Shown: positions 12,533 through 24,133 of the stretch, piece after piece
Position numbering within the stretch: the first letter of the stretch is position 1
Layout: every line of letters starts with the position of its first letter
NCBI GenBank assembly: GCA_965240325.2
Contig: OZ251246.1
Span: 1,116,001-1,180,000 of the forward strand
From: Rebecca billardiae RCC1528
Taxonomy: Eukaryota; Haptophyta
Reading direction: 5' to 3'
DNA: 64,000 nt
Program-made: the position numbers and the translations under genes
Notes under the pieces: model-generated
Databases searched by the model: none
Told to the model about the DNA's origin: nothing
Seen by the model: only the letters and a program-made list of their open reading frames with translations

Positions 12533-13715
12533 GCGGCGGCGGGCGAGGGCGAGGGCAGTGCCAACGCCGGGGGCGGCGGGCGTGGCGCCGCGCTCACCGC
12601 GGGCGCGGGCGCGGCGGGCGCGTGCGCGCTCGCGCAGCTCGACGTGCGGCACAACCGGCTGCGCGCGCTGCCCGCCGCGCTCTTTGCTCCCGCCGCTGCG
12701 CGCTCGCTCGTGCGGCTGAGCGCGTCGCACAACCGGTTGCAGGTGCTGCCGGCGGCGGTGGGCGGCCTGCGCGCGCTGCGCACGCTCGAGCTGAGCCACA
12801 ACCGGCTGAGCGCGCTGCCGGCGCAGCTGGGCGCGCTCGGCGCGCTGCGCACGCTCGACCTCTCCGCCAACCAGCTCGTGTCGCTGCCAGCGGAGCTCGG
12901 CTGCGCCGCGCAGCTCGAGAGCGTGCGCGTGCGCGCCAACCGGCTAGGCGGCGAATTGCCCGCGGAGCTGTGGCGGCTGCGGCACCTGACGGAGCTCGAC
13001 GCGTCTCGGAACTGCCTGGCCGGCCTCGGGCTGCCGATGGCGCTGACGGGGTGCCCGCTGCGCTCGCTCCGCGTGCGCGAGAACGCGCTGCGCGCGCTGC
13101 CCCCGGCCATGGCCGCGCTCGGCAGCCTCACCGAGCTCGACGTGAGCCGAAACCCGCTCGAGCATCTGGACGAGGCGTCACTGGACGCGGCGCGCTCGCG
13201 CGCGGGCGCGGGCGCGGGCGGCGCGCTCGGCGGCGCGGAGGGCGGCGGCGCGGGCGGCGTGGGCGGCGGCGCGCGCGTGCACAGCCTGGCGCGCGCGTGC
13301 CCGGCGCTGCGCGCGCTGCGCGCCTCCGGCTGCGCCCTGCGCTCCTTCCCCGCGGGGCTGAGCGCGTGCGCCGCCCTGTGCGCGCTGCAGCTGTCGGACA
13401 ACCCCGCGTTCGGCCGCGCGGCGGTGCTCGACCTGAGCCGCGCGGCGGGGGCGGAGGACGAGGCGGAGGAGCAGGGCGTGGCGGCGGAGGATGGCGGCGC
13501 GCAAGGCGCGGGCGGCGGCGGCGTGCGCGTCGCGATGAGGTGGGCGCCGCGCGCTCACTGCTCGCTGCCCGCCGCCATCCGCTGCCTTGAGCTCGCGCGC
13601 TGCGGCCTGAGCGCCGCGCACGTGCGGGCGGTGTGCCTGCTGCCGCCCGCCGCGGCCTCGCTGCAGCTGCTCGAGCTCAGCGGGAACAGCCGGCTGCTGC
13701 CGCACGCGCCCGCTG

Positions 13716-13758
<43 letters not shown>

Positions 13759-15153
13759 AGCCGGCGCGGACGGCGGTGTGCTCGAGCTGAGGCGCGCGCG
13801 CTTCGCCCGGCTGCAGCCGATCCGCCTCGGCGCGGCCGAGGGTGCGGACGGCGCGCCGCTCGCCGCGGCGTGGGCGCAGGCGGCGGGCGGCGGGCGCGGC
13901 GCGCCCCCCGAAGGCGAGCGCGTCGTGCACACCGGCGCGACGGTCCAGCTGCAGCCAGGCGGCGGCGCCGCGGGCGCGGGCGCGGGCGCGGCCGAGGGCG
14001 CGGGCGCGCTGCACCGCGTGGACGTGCTCGCCGTGCTGAGCGGCCTGGGCGGCGAGGCGGGCGCGGCCGCGTGCGCAGACGCGCTGCCGGCCGCGCTGCT
14101 GCTCGAGCTGCGTGCCGCGCTGCCCTCCGCGCTCGCGCGCCCGGCGTCGTCGGCGGCGTGCGCGCTGCAGCCGAGCGGCGCGCGCGTGGACGCGGCTGTC
14201 CGCGACGCTGTGCGCGGCGCGTTCGCCTCGGTGCACGCGCGGCTCGCGGCGGACCCGGCGTTCGGGGAGGCGGGGAGCACGGCCACCGTCCTCGTCGCGC
14301 TGTGCGCGGAGGGCGGCGGCGCGGCCGGCGGCGCGCCGCGCGTGTGGGCGGCGTGCGTGGGCGACAGCGCTGCGATCGCGACCGCCATCGGCGGCGCCGC
14401 CGCGGACGAGGAGGCGGCGGCGGCGGCGGCGGGCGATTCGGCCGACGAGGAGGAGGAGGAGGCGTCGGCTGAGGAGGAGGAGGAGGAGGAGGAGGAGGAG
14501 GAGGGCGGCGGGCGCGGCGCGGCGCGGCGCCGCAGCGCGGGCCTGCAGCTGCTTGCGCCGCCGCACCGCGCGCACGCGCGCTCCGAGGCGGCGCGGATGC
14601 GCGCCGCGCGCGACGCGCAGGGCGCGCCGCCCTCTGCGCGCTGGGCGGTCGACGACGCGGGCGGGCTGGGCGGCTGGCTGCCCACGAGCCGCGCGCTCGG
14701 CTGCGCCGCGCTGCACCCGCCGCTCTGCGCCGAGCCGGAGGTGCGCGAGCTCGACGCGCAGCTGCTCGCGCGCGGCGCGGCCAGCGGCGGCGGCTGCGCC
14801 ATCGTCGTCGGCACGCGCGGGCTGTGGGCTGCGCTCGGCCGGCGCACAGTGGCCAGGTGCGCACCGCCGCGCACCGCACGCAAGTCAGAGCGCCGAGCGC
14901 CGTGCGCGCGCGCGCGCCGCGTGACACCGCGACCCGCGCCCTCCGCGCGCGCCGCGCGCCGCCCGCCCGCAGTGCCGCGCGGGCCGCGCTCGACCCGGGC
15001 AGCGACGCGCTCGTGTCCGTGGACGCGCTGTGCGCGCGTCTGCGCGACGAGGCGGCGGCGCGCGCGCCGCAAGGCTCGGCCGCCGCCGACGTGAGCGTGC
15101 TCGCGCTCCACGTCATCACGCCGCAGCAGCTGACGCCGGAGGCTGAGGCGTAG
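11591..15153 (+). CDS. LRR-PP2C protein, PHLPP-like
   Basis: Two exons, 11591-14856 and 14973-15153, join across a 116-bp intron (GTGCG...CCGCAG, phase 2) to give 1148 residues. A coiled coil lies at about 10-75. About 20 leucine-rich repeats follow (roughly 135-735), with units such as LRTLELSHNRLSALPAQLG. A PP2C-type domain starts near residue 775: GSTATVLVAL, VWAACVGDSAAIA, LPTSRALGCAALHPP and IVVGTRGLWAAL, then after the intron SDALVSVDALCARL and ADVSVLALHVI. LRR plus PP2C in this order is the layout of PHLPP and of LRR-type adenylyl cyclases. Where active PP2Cs have DGHGG this protein has SGLGG, so a metal-binding Asp is missing. A poly-Glu run sits inside the phosphatase domain. The ATG at 11591 directly precedes the coiled coil. 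Confidence 0.85.
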
Positions 15154-16288
15154 TAGACTCAGCTGCTACTCTATACTGCTGTGCGCATATGTATATATAT
15201 CCCGTCATCTGCGGTCTGGGACGCGTCCGTCCGTCTGGCGTCTCCCGCCTCTCCCGTCTCCGGAGTCCGGGCGCCGACGACTAACTACCGCAGCGGTTAT
15301 AACGACTACGTGGCAGCATCGGACAAGCGTCAGGCTAGTCAGAGTGCAACAGACACATAGAATGCGTCCGCGCCTTCCGTCCGTCCAGGTCAGACAGTGC
15401 GCCACCCGCAGCCCTGCCCCCCTACGGGCTACGGGAGCGGGGCCGGGATGGAGCACCGCCTCGGCCTGGGGCACGCGGCGGCGACGGCAGAGCCAGATGC
15501 CGCCGCGGCCGAGCGCCCGTTCCGGAGCACTTGGATGAGGGTGAGGTCGTAGTCGATGTCGCCGCCCGCCGACTTAGCGGCGAGCAGCTCCGGCAAGCGG
15601 CAGCCGCGGCTGTCGCCCCCGTGCGCCCGCGTGGGCGCCTGGATGAGGATGAGGTCGTAGTACGCGTCGCCGCGCGCCGGCCAAGCGGCGCGCAGCTGCA
15701 GAAGAGGGGCTTGGGAAGTGAGCGCGCCGCCTAGCGCGCTCTGGGCGATGAAGCAGATGAGGTGGAATATATATATATATATATAATATATATTAACGAC
15801 GTGGTATGCAACGGGCAGGCGTCAGAGTCAGCAAGCTGTAGCAGCAGATCGAGCAGCAGAGACAAACACCAGGATCAGCGCTCCTCGCCGTCGTCCCCCC
15901 CCCTCATAGTCGCCCATCACTCCATCGCCGAGCGGAAGCTCGACGCACCGTCTATATATATTTAACGATATATTATATATATATATTATAATTATAAATA
16001 TACTTTATTGTATTATTTGTAATAATAATAATAATTTATTATTATTTATGGTCAGATCCGCCGTATGCAGATCGTCCGCCGGCCCGCGGCGGGTGCGCGC
16101 AGGCTGCCACCACCCGCCAGGCGACGGCAGACTTGCGGCGGGAGAGTGGGAGACGGCCCCGGGCCCGGCCCGGCGGCCGAAGTGCTCCTCTCTCAGTCTC
16201 TGCTCCGGCGAGACCGCGCGGTGAGACCGCCATGCCGATGGCTGCAGATGTGCGTGACTCGGAATGCTGTCAGATGTGCGCCGGCGAC
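15154..16288. other. Spacer with a degenerate 110-bp direct repeat
   Basis: The segment at about 15528-15600 recurs at about 15638-15710 (TGGATGAGG[G/A]TGAGGTCGTAGT followed by related sequence). Read on the minus strand both copies look protein-like (GGDIDYDLTLIQVL and RGDAYYDLILIQAP), so they may be remains of duplicated exons. AT-rich runs with short TA repeats follow at about 15768-15795 and 15950-16050. No intact gene is seen. Confidence 0.4.
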
Positions 16289-19200
16289 TCAGACGCTCCA
16301 CGAGAACGCGGCGAGCGCGCCGAGCATCGCCTCGCGCGTCTTTGCGTTGAAGACGTCGATCGAGTCGTCGGGCGCGGCATCGGCGGCGCCCGCCTCCTCA
16401 GCGCCCTGCCCGGCCTGGAGGTTGTGCCGGGTGGGCCTGCCGCGCACCGAGCGGTGGAAGTGCTCGATGGCGACGAGCAGCGACGCGCGGTCGTTCTCGT
16501 CCGAGAGCCCGGCGCTGCGCACGTCGAACTCGGTGAGCAGCTTCTGCACGCGCGCGCGGTCGGTCGCGAGCGTCTGCATGAAGCGCTCGCGCTCGCGGCG
16601 CGGCAGCGTGAGCTGGAACGTGCCGCCCGGCTGCATCGAGTGTACGGCCTGCGGGCGGAGGGGGGCGCGCGCGCGCGGCGGGCGCGCGGACGGGTGCGGG
16701 CGGTTGTCGGCGCGCGCGCGCGCGGCGGCGGCGGCGGCGGCGGGTGCGCGGTGCGCGGGTGCGCGGCATGCAGGTGTGCGGGTGCGGGTGCGCGGCATGC
16801 AGGTGTGCGTGCGCGGGTGCGCGGCATGCAGGTGTGCGGGTGCGGGTGCGCGGGTGCGTGTGCGTGCGCGTGTGCGCGGTGCTTGGCCCCACCTCGTACA
16901 GGCACCACGCGCGCGTGAGGCACACGGGCGCGTCCCACGGGTCTATCACCATCACGACGTGGCCAATCAGCCGCTCGATCGGGCCGATGTGCAGCACCTC
17001 CGTCGCCTGCTCGCGCAGCCGCATGCAGAACTGGTCGACCCAGAAGAAGGTGCGGCGCGCGTCCAGCCGGTGCAGCTCGAGGTAGCACTGCAAAGACTCG
17101 ACCATGCGCGCAAACGAGCACGCGTGCGCGTGCGAGACAAAGATGGTGGCGCGGCCGGTGGCGGGGTGGCCGCCCGCGGTGGTCGTGTGCGCCACGCGCT
17201 CGCACAGCGAGTACGGCGAGTTGCCGATCAGCCCGAGCACCGTCTGCGCCGAGTCGTACGACGGCTGCTCGCGGTCCGGCACGTACATCTCCACAAACTC
17301 GAGCAGGAAGGCGAGCGAGACGCCGAGCTGCATGTGCGCGGGCACCTCGGGCGCGCCGGCGTGCGCGGTCGAGCCCGCCTTGCTGCTGCCGCCGCCGGCG
17401 GCGCCACCGACGACGACGTTGCCGTACGGCGTCGCCGGCACCCCCGCGCCGAGCGCCGCCGCCGCCGAGACGGGCTCGGTGCGCGAGGAGCGCTGCCGGC
17501 GCGCGGCCGCGACCGTGTGCACGAGCGGCCGCGCGACGGGGGCGAGCTCGGCGGCGAGCCGGAGGCAGAGGCGGCGGAAGGGCGGCTCGAACGAGACGCC
17601 GTTCATCGGCGTGAACGCGCCGATCTGCGTGCAGAGGCGCGCGGCGCGCGGCGCCGCGGTGGGAGGGGGCGGGTGCGCGCGGCCGAGCGGACGGCGCCAC
17701 AGCAGCAGCGGCAGCGGCGGGGGCAGCAGCGGCAGCAGCGGCAGCGGCGGCAGCGGCGGCAGCGGCGCGTGAGCACGGGCGAGTGCGCGCGCGCGGCGGG
17801 GGGCGAGGCGGCGCCGAGCGCTCGCGCACCTGCACGTAGCTGGCGACGTGCATGAGCGTGAACTGCACGAGGAACAGGCCGAAGCTGCGCGTCGGGTGCC
17901 ACGTCGCCCACGGAAAGAGCGCCCCTGTGAGCAGCAGCCCGACCGTGAGCAGCGCGGTCGCCTGCACGCGCGCGTTGAGCCGCAGCAGCAGCACGCCGGG
18001 CAGGTGGAGCAGCAGCGTGCGCACGCGGCGCGCGGTGAGCGCGGCGGCGATCGCGACGACCGCCGGCGTGAGGATGTACGTGAGGAACATCTTGAGCATG
18101 AAGAGCAGGAACGAGTCGCTCAGGTAGAAGGAGAGCGAGGTGACGAGGTCGAGCAGCAGCGTGCAGCACACAAACGCCAGCAGCAGCCGCCGGTACACGC
18201 CGCGCGCGAGGCGGAGGGAGGCGAGGCCGCCCGAGGACGCGGCCTGCGAGAAGTAGACTGCGGGCGGAGCGAGCGGGCGGGCGGGCGGGGGCACACGCCG
18301 GGGTGCGCGGGCCGCGCGGGACGCGATGCCGGCGTGTCGGCGCGCGGCGAGCGCCGTGCGCGCGCGCAAGCGCCTCAAGTTCGCCGCGCCGCGCCGCGCC
18401 GCGCCGCGCCGCGCCGCGCCGCGCCGCGCCGCGCACCGAGGAAGATGGCGCTGGTGACGTTGCCCAGCGCGAAGACGATGGTGAGCAGCAGCGCGCCCGT
18501 CGGGAAGTCGAGCACGCCGCGCCCCCAGTCCGGGTCCAGCGCGAGGTACACGGTGCGCACGCCGTTGGTGAGCAGCTCGACGCCCAGCAGCAGCTGCGGG
18601 ATGGACGCGCGCGGCCCGCCGTCGACGCGGACGAAGGTGTAGAGCCGCGCGGCGGCGAACTCGAGGCACGCGAGGGCCTGCAGCGTGAGCACCACCTGCA
18701 GCGCCGTGTACAGCGGCCCGTCGAAGTACGCCGCCCACAGGCTCGGCGTCGGCGCCACGCGCACGCTCAGGCGCGCGCCGCCGGCCGCCGCCTCGACGAG
18801 CGGCAGCAGCGCGCGCTGCGTCGCGTCCGCGGCGGGGAGCGCGAGGGAGCGCGTGTCGCCGACCGTGAAGTACTTCTGCGTGCGCCCCGGCGGCGCGTCG
18901 AACAGCCCCGCCGCGCCCGTGTTCACGTTGAGGAACGCGCGGCCGCCGAGGCTGGCGACCGCCCTGGCGTACAGCTCGAAGGAGCACGAGAGGTCGGGGT
19001 CGACGGCGAGCACGACCGCGCCGGCGAGCGCGCGCGTGCCGACGTAGCGCGGGGGGCACGAGCCCACGTCCCACTCCGCCGTCTTCGTGCACACCAGCGG
19101 GCCCTGCACGTCGAACGCGGCGGGCGCAAACTCGTACCGAGCGACGTCGTACGCGCGGCCGACGAGCCCCGACGGGCCGGCGAGCACGGCGAGCTGTGCG

Positions 19201-19298
19201 GCGGCGGGAGTGGCGCCGTGTAGGAGCGCCACGCACACCACGCCGCGCGCGAGCAGGCGCGGGGGGGCGCGGCGACGCCAAAACCGCGCCCGGCTCAT
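16289..19298 (-). CDS. Receptor-like 7-TM protein with a C-terminal TIR-like domain
   Basis: Four exons (19298-18437, 18257-17830, 17624-16893, 16648-16289) give 793 residues; introns are 179, 205 and 244 bp with GTGCG or GTGGG donors. A signal peptide (about 1-35, ending TPAAAQ) precedes an ectodomain of about 160 residues with a PA-domain-like core (AGAVVLAVDPDLSCSFELYA). Seven hydrophobic segments follow, from PLYTALQVVLTLQALACL (TM1) to GLFLVQFTLMHVASYV (TM7). The cytoplasmic part has a Gly/Ala linker, then from about 588 ATIFVSHAHACSFARMV, FFWVDQFCMRL, IGHVVMVIDPW and LTRAWCLYE. The last block matches the WCLxE motif of TIR domains, whose Glu is the NADase residue in active TIRs. A charged helical tail ends the protein. 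Intron 1 is filled with GCGCC pentamers; intron 3 has three 29-bp repeats containing GCGGCATGCAGGTGTGCG. The ATG at 19298 is chosen over an upstream TTG. Confidence 0.78.
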
Positions 19299-20298
19299 CG
19301 CGGGCCGAGCCGCGAAAACAGCCAACCCTTCTCTGGAGTACGCGTGGAGCCCCGCCCCCCCGCGCCCCCCGAACGGCTTACGACCACCGACGCCGTGCTA
19401 ATGTTACCCGCATGTATCATGACGGGTGCAATCGAACATCATCAGCAGATATCAGACAATCAATCATGCTGCAATGCCGAAACATATCATGGGGATCATC
19501 ATCCTGTATCCGCCGGACACCCTTGATCCGCCATGACGGTTATTCGGCGGATTCGTTAGTACTCATCAGTACGGCCCTTGTCACTCATCAGGCTCATCAT
19601 GCCAGTTGCCACTGCTCCTTTTCCTAGACGTGTACCGATTGCTAAAGTATGAGTACCGTGGTGCCGTTATTTAAAGTCGGATACAATCATTCGAAAGCCC
19701 TTCAGAAGGGGTTCCTAAGAGTGGTAACTGTACAGTACGGTTACTTACAACAAGTCAACAACATCACAGTTGAGAGTCATGAGTGATCCTGACAGCACTT
19801 CCCTCGGCCACGCGGACGGGGTGACCCTGGCTGGTACGCACCCAGCCCGCCTTGGCGTCCGGACTCCTGGCCTCCTCCGCCGCCAAGGCGGGGTGACCAC
19901 CCTTGCCTCGGCCTGGCTGGTACGCACCCAGCCGCCTTGGCGTCGGACTCCTTCCTCGCGCCTCGGCCAAGGGCGGTTGCCTCGGCCATGCAGGCGCATG
20001 GGCGCGACTCGCTACCGGAAATCATAGAATGAGTATAGGGGTAAAGTACCCTCATGTCGAAATAGCGGCATGGGGGTCATATGTATCATATACGGCCCGC
20101 CATATATATACAAGCATGTACCATAGTATGCTCCCATATTGCGCGGGTACATTTCAAATAATAGAAGCTATGACGACTGTGATAATAGCGCCTTGCCGAC
20201 CCGCCGACCGCTTAACTGCTCACAGCCGGGGGGCAAGGGCACCTTGGCGTGCGCGCGGGAGGCCGGCCGGGTCGCGCAGAGCGGCGCGCGCGCACACG
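19299..20298. other. Spacer with a tandem duplication
   Basis: The segment around 19820-19875 is repeated around 19890-19950, sharing GGCTGGTACGCACCCAGCC and CGCCTTGGCGTC, a direct repeat about 75 bp apart. A copy of the AAATCATAGAATG motif lies at 20019-20031. No gene is recognised between the divergent receptor-like and DHHC genes. Confidence 0.5.
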
Positions 20299-21594
20299 AT
20301 GCGCATGCGGCGAAACGGCTTCGACTGGCCGCCCGACCCCCTGCAGCTCGGCTCGTGGCTGCTCTTCGCTGCGTTTGTGTGCAGCTTTGCGCTGCTCGTG
20401 CTGCTCGGGCTGCCGCACGGCGCCTCGAGCGCCTTCGCCGCGCTGTACGGCGCGAGCGCGCTGGCGGTGCTGGTGATGGCGGCAGTGACGACCGCCTCCG
20501 ACGCGAGCGACCCCCACGTGCTCGCAGCGTGCCGGCCGGGCACTGCGCCGGACGCCGCGGCGGCGTCGGCGGGCGTGCCTGCGGCCGCTCAGAGCGCGCG
20601 GTGCGGCGGCTGGATGGGCGGCGGCGGCGGCGGCGGCGGCGAGCGAGGCGGCGGCGGCGGCGAGCTGAACTACTGCTACCTCTGCCAGCTCGAGGTGCAC
20701 AAGCGCTCGAAGCACTGCAAGGTGTGCCGCAAGTGCGTCGGCGTGTTTGACCACCACTGCGTGTGGCTGAACAACTGCATCGGCGCGTCCAACTACGGCC
20801 GCTTCCTGTGCACCATCTGGAGCACGCTCGCGTTCATGACGGTGCAGCTCGCGGGGGCGGTGGTCGTGCTCGCCGCGCTGCTCTCGAGCGACGAGGCCGT
20901 GTGGCGCGCCGTCCTCTGGCGCTTCACCGCGCGGCTAGACGGCGCCGCGCTGAGCGATGAGCCCGGCGGCGCGGGCTCGGCGCCGGCCGACGGCGCGGGT
21001 GCGTGGCCCGCGGTCGCACTCGGGCGGGTGCCGTACGCGGCGTTGGTTGGTGCGCGCGGCCGCGCGGGCGTCGAGCCCGGTCCGCCACGCGCGGCACACC
21101 GCCAGCGCGCGCCGAGCGCCCTCGCTCAGCCTCGGCCGCCTCGTCACCCTCGCCGCCCCCGCCGCCCCGCCGCCCCCGCCGCCCCCCCCGCCGCGCCGCG
21201 CGCGCGCCGTGCAGCTGTGCTGCTGCTGCTGAGTCTGCCCGCGTGGCTTCTGGTCGGGCAGCTGTGCGCTTTCCACGTCGACCTCGGCCGCAAGGGCATG
21301 ACCACGTACGACTACATCGTGCAGGAGCAGGTGCGCGCGCGTGCGCGCCCCGCTGCGCCGCCGCGCGGGCCCCGCCTGCCCTGCGCACCCTCGACGAGCA
21401 TGGCCGCACTCACCGCCCCCGCCCGCCGCCCGCCGCGCGTGGCGGGTCCGTCCGTCCGCCCGCTGATCCTCAGGTCCGGCTGAACGAGCGCACCGGACCG
21501 ACGGGGCTGGACGCGCTTCTCGAGAGAGCGCACGCGATGCTCGAGCGGGCCAAAGGGGGCGCCCAGCCGCCGTCGTACGGCTCAGCCGCGACCA

Positions 21595-21636
<42 letters not shown>

Positions 21637-22052
21637 GCTCGGCGGCGCCGACTGGCGGCAGCGGCGGAGGCAGCAGTGCGCTCAACGGCTCTGTTGGCGG
21701 CCGCGCCGCCGAGCGCTACGTGGTGCGGTGCGGAGCGAGCGCCGACGACGAGGAGAGTGCGCACGGCGACGTCGAGATGACGCCGGCTCGCCCGAGCGGC
21801 GCCGCCCGCCCTGCCGCCGCCGCCGAGCCCTCTCCGCTGGAGCCGCCGCCGCCGCTGTCAGGCCAGCCGTCGCTGCCGGGCGCGGTCGAGTCGGCGTGCG
21901 GCGGCAGCGGCGGCGGCAGCGCGCCCGGCGCAGCCGAGCCGCTGGACGCGGACGCGGTCTCTCTGACGGCGGTGGCGGGCGGCAGCACCGCCACCGTCTC
22001 GACCGCCCCCCCGCGCGGCAGCAGCCAGGACGCGGAGTCCCTCGCGGCCTGA
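20299..22052 (+). CDS. DHHC-type protein S-acyltransferase
   Basis: Three exons (20299-21049, 21215-21330, 21474-22052) give 481 residues; introns are 165 bp (phase 1) and 143 bp (phase 0), both with GTGCG donors, and intron 2 ends CTGATCCTCAG. The enzyme attaches palmitate to cysteines of membrane-associated proteins. Two TM segments (about 15-65) precede a cysteine-rich domain: LNYCYLCQLEVHKRSKHCKVCRKCVGVFDHHC, shown here in parts as YCYLCQLEVHKRSKHC and CRKCVGVFDHHCVWLNN, with the catalytic Cys at residue 154. A third TM follows (FMTVQLAGAVVVLAALL) and a fourth is assembled across intron 1 (LLLLSLPAWLLVGQLC), then TTYDYIVQEQ in place of the usual TTxE. The C-terminal 190 residues are Gly/Pro/Ser-rich and probably disordered. 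A poly-Gly insertion precedes the cysteine-rich domain. Confidence 0.92.
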
Positions 22053-22673
22053 GCGGAGGGCAGCGGCAGCGGACAGACTGACTGGCTCCGCGCCGACCTG
22101 GGCTGCGCAGCAGTCAGCAACGCGCTGGATGGAGACGGGCGATGCGAGGCGTCGGAGCACGATCGGCTGAGCGCCGCGCGTGTTGGGCAGCGGCTGCCCT
22201 GCGGAGGCGGTGCTGGCGTCGGCGAGCCCAGGCGCGTGCCGCCGAGCTGACGACGCGCTTTTGCGCCACCGCCGGGCCTGCGAATTGGCCGACTGAAGGG
22301 TGACTGTCTTCCGCAACCGAACTCACTACGCAGGGCGCGCCGAACTGGCGAACAGGCGGCGCGACTACGGCGACACGGTCGGGTGGCGCTGGCGTGGCCC
22401 GATGTCGGCATTTTTTGCAGCCCACCGCCGCGCGATCGCCCTCGCCGGGCACTCGGGGGCTGGGCGGAGCCGGACCACTTGGCGCTCAGCCTCATGCCCG
22501 GTCTGGCGGTCATGGGACGTACTGCCCCGTGCGCCTGCGCCGTGTGCGTGAGCCTGCGCCGCTGTCGACGACGCTGCTGCCTGCTGCGTGTTGCTCATCG
22601 TGCGGCGCTAGTCGCTATCATCTCATCCTCCTCTGCTGAGTGCTGACGACTGAGATCAAGGCCGTAACCGTAG

Positions 22674-22741
<68 letters not shown>

Positions 22742-22812
22742 CTACTTGTAACGGCCGTGGTTAGTATTAGATTTCATGCACGCGCGGCCAAAATCGTCGG
22801 ACGATCGTCCTC
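22053..22812. other. Spacer ending in a (TA)n tract with inverted arms
   Basis: No gene is recognised. At 22675-22740 a TA run is flanked by imperfect inverted arms, GGCCGTAACCGTAGC on the left and GCTACTTGTAACGGCC on the right, so the whole could form a cruciform. It lies about 70 bp upstream of the first methyltransferase gene. Confidence 0.6.
22675..22740. repeat. (TA)n microsatellite, 33 units
   Basis: This is an unbroken TA dinucleotide run of about 66 bp, flanked by the inverted arms described for the surrounding spacer. Confidence 0.95.
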
Positions 22813-23895
22813 ATGGCGACACCACTCGTTGCGAGGCGGCGGCAAGCAGCTCGGCCTCGGAGGGCGTGCCGCACGACGAGGGCGCCACGCGCAAAGCCAC
22901 GGGCCGCACGTGTACGCGTGGCAGGCGCCTCCCTGGCGCTTCTCGCCGCCTCTGTCGTGACCTGTCCGCTGCGCGCGGCAGCGGCGGCATCCCTCGCGGA
23001 CGGCTGCTCACACGTGTACGTCGACGTGGGCACCAACCTGGGCGTGCAGCTGCGCAAGCTGTTCGAGCCGCAGCACTACCCGGCCAGTCTGATCGAGCCC
23101 GTGTACACGCGCTGGTTCGGCGCCCCCGACGAGCGCGCGCAGCTCGCTGCGGCCGGGCGGCTGTGCGCGTTTGGGTTTGAGCCCAACCCAGCAAACACGC
23201 TGTGGTTGACGCGGCTCGAGAGCGCGTACCGCGCGCGTGGCTGGCGGCTCACGATCTTCACCGAGCTGGCCGCCGGCACGGCGAACGGCACCGTCCAGAT
23301 CTACTACACCGGCGACCCGTGGTCCGACCTCTCCGCGTCGGCGCGCGCGACCCCAGCACTCGACGGCGTGGATCAGCGGCGGCGCAACGCTCGGTACGCG
23401 CTCAAGGCGAAGGAGACGGCGGTGTTCGACCTGCCGGCGTTCCTGCTCGAGCAGGTCTGCGCGCGGCGCATGCCGCCGCCGCTCCCCGGCGCCCCGCCCC
23501 GGCTCGGCGGTGTGCTGATGAAGCTGGACGTGGAGGGCGAGGAGCAGCGGCTGCTGCCGGAGCTCAAGCGGAGGGGCGCGCTGTGCGGGGGCGCGTGCGC
23601 GCTGGACGAGGTGTACTACGAGCTGCACTTTCACATGAACTTCACCCGGTCCGAATTTCGCGCGTACGTCTCCGCGCTCCGGACCTTCAATCAGTGGGGG
23701 AGCAGGGGCGCCGTGTTGCCGCCGACGGCGTGCAGCAACACGTCCACCAAGCTCACGCTGCTGGACGACGAGACGTACCGCTTCGACAACGGGCGCAGCG
23801 GGCTCAAGGCGCTCAAGGCGCGCGAGAAGAGCGCGCCGCCCGGCAGCCGGCGGCGCCCGCCGCTACCCTCGCCGCTGCCCTCGCCGCTGCCCTAG
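22813..23895 (+). CDS. FkbM-type methyltransferase-like protein, copy 1
   Basis: This is one exon, 360 residues. After a basic N-terminus a hydrophobic segment (VAGASLALLAASVVTCPL, about 38-55) looks like a signal anchor or leader, so the domain probably faces the secretory lumen or outside. The catalytic part shows a SAM-binding glycine loop (VYVDVGTNLGVQL), an acidic strand end (AFGFEPNPANT) and the FkbM-like KLDVEGEEQRLLPEL. A C-terminal segment ends in a Pro-rich repeat. FkbM proteins O-methylate sugars or small molecules; the substrate here is unknown. It is a near copy of the gene 1.3 kb downstream; copy 1 has about ten extra residues (NQWGSRGAVL) near residue 293. Confidence 0.75.
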   Translation: MATPLVARRRQAARPRRACRTTRAPRAKPRAARVRVAGASLALLAASVVTCPLRAAAAASLADGCSHVYVDVGTNLGVQLRKLFEPQHYPASLIEPVYTRWFGAPDERAQLAAAGRLCAFGFEPNPANTLWLTRLESAYRARGWRLTIFTELAAGTANGTVQIYYTGDPWSDLSASARATPALDGVDQRRRNARYALKAKETAVFDLPAFLLEQVCARRMPPPLPGAPPRLGGVLMKLDVEGEEQRLLPELKRRGALCGGACALDEVYYELHFHMNFTRSEFRAYVSALRTFNQWGSRGAVLPPTACSNTSTKLTLLDDETYRFDNGRSGLKALKAREKSAPPGSRRRPPLPSPLPSPLP

Positions 23896-24133
23896 CTGGC
23901 TAGCAGGGCCGGCGCGCTGTGATTGCTGGCGCATATGCTCATGACTGCACTCTGCAGACAGATCGACTCAGCTGATGGCGACGAACTCAGTTGACGCGAT
24001 CAATCTATGACAAGTAGTAATCGCGGCGGGCCAGACTCAAGACTGGGCGGGCGGCCATCTATCAGCATCTCATCGTGGGCGTCAACCTCGCCTTCCTGAG
24101 CTGTGTGCGTCTCTTACCGGTACAATTGGCGCG

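Noticed and set aside
11542-13401. Long minus-strand open frame opposite the LRR-PP2C gene, and other frames over 300 codons in GC-rich gene bodies
   Set aside because: They are antisense shadows of GC-rich coding sequence: Arg/Ala/Pro-rich, without domain motifs, while the opposite strand has clear family similarity and sensible splicing.
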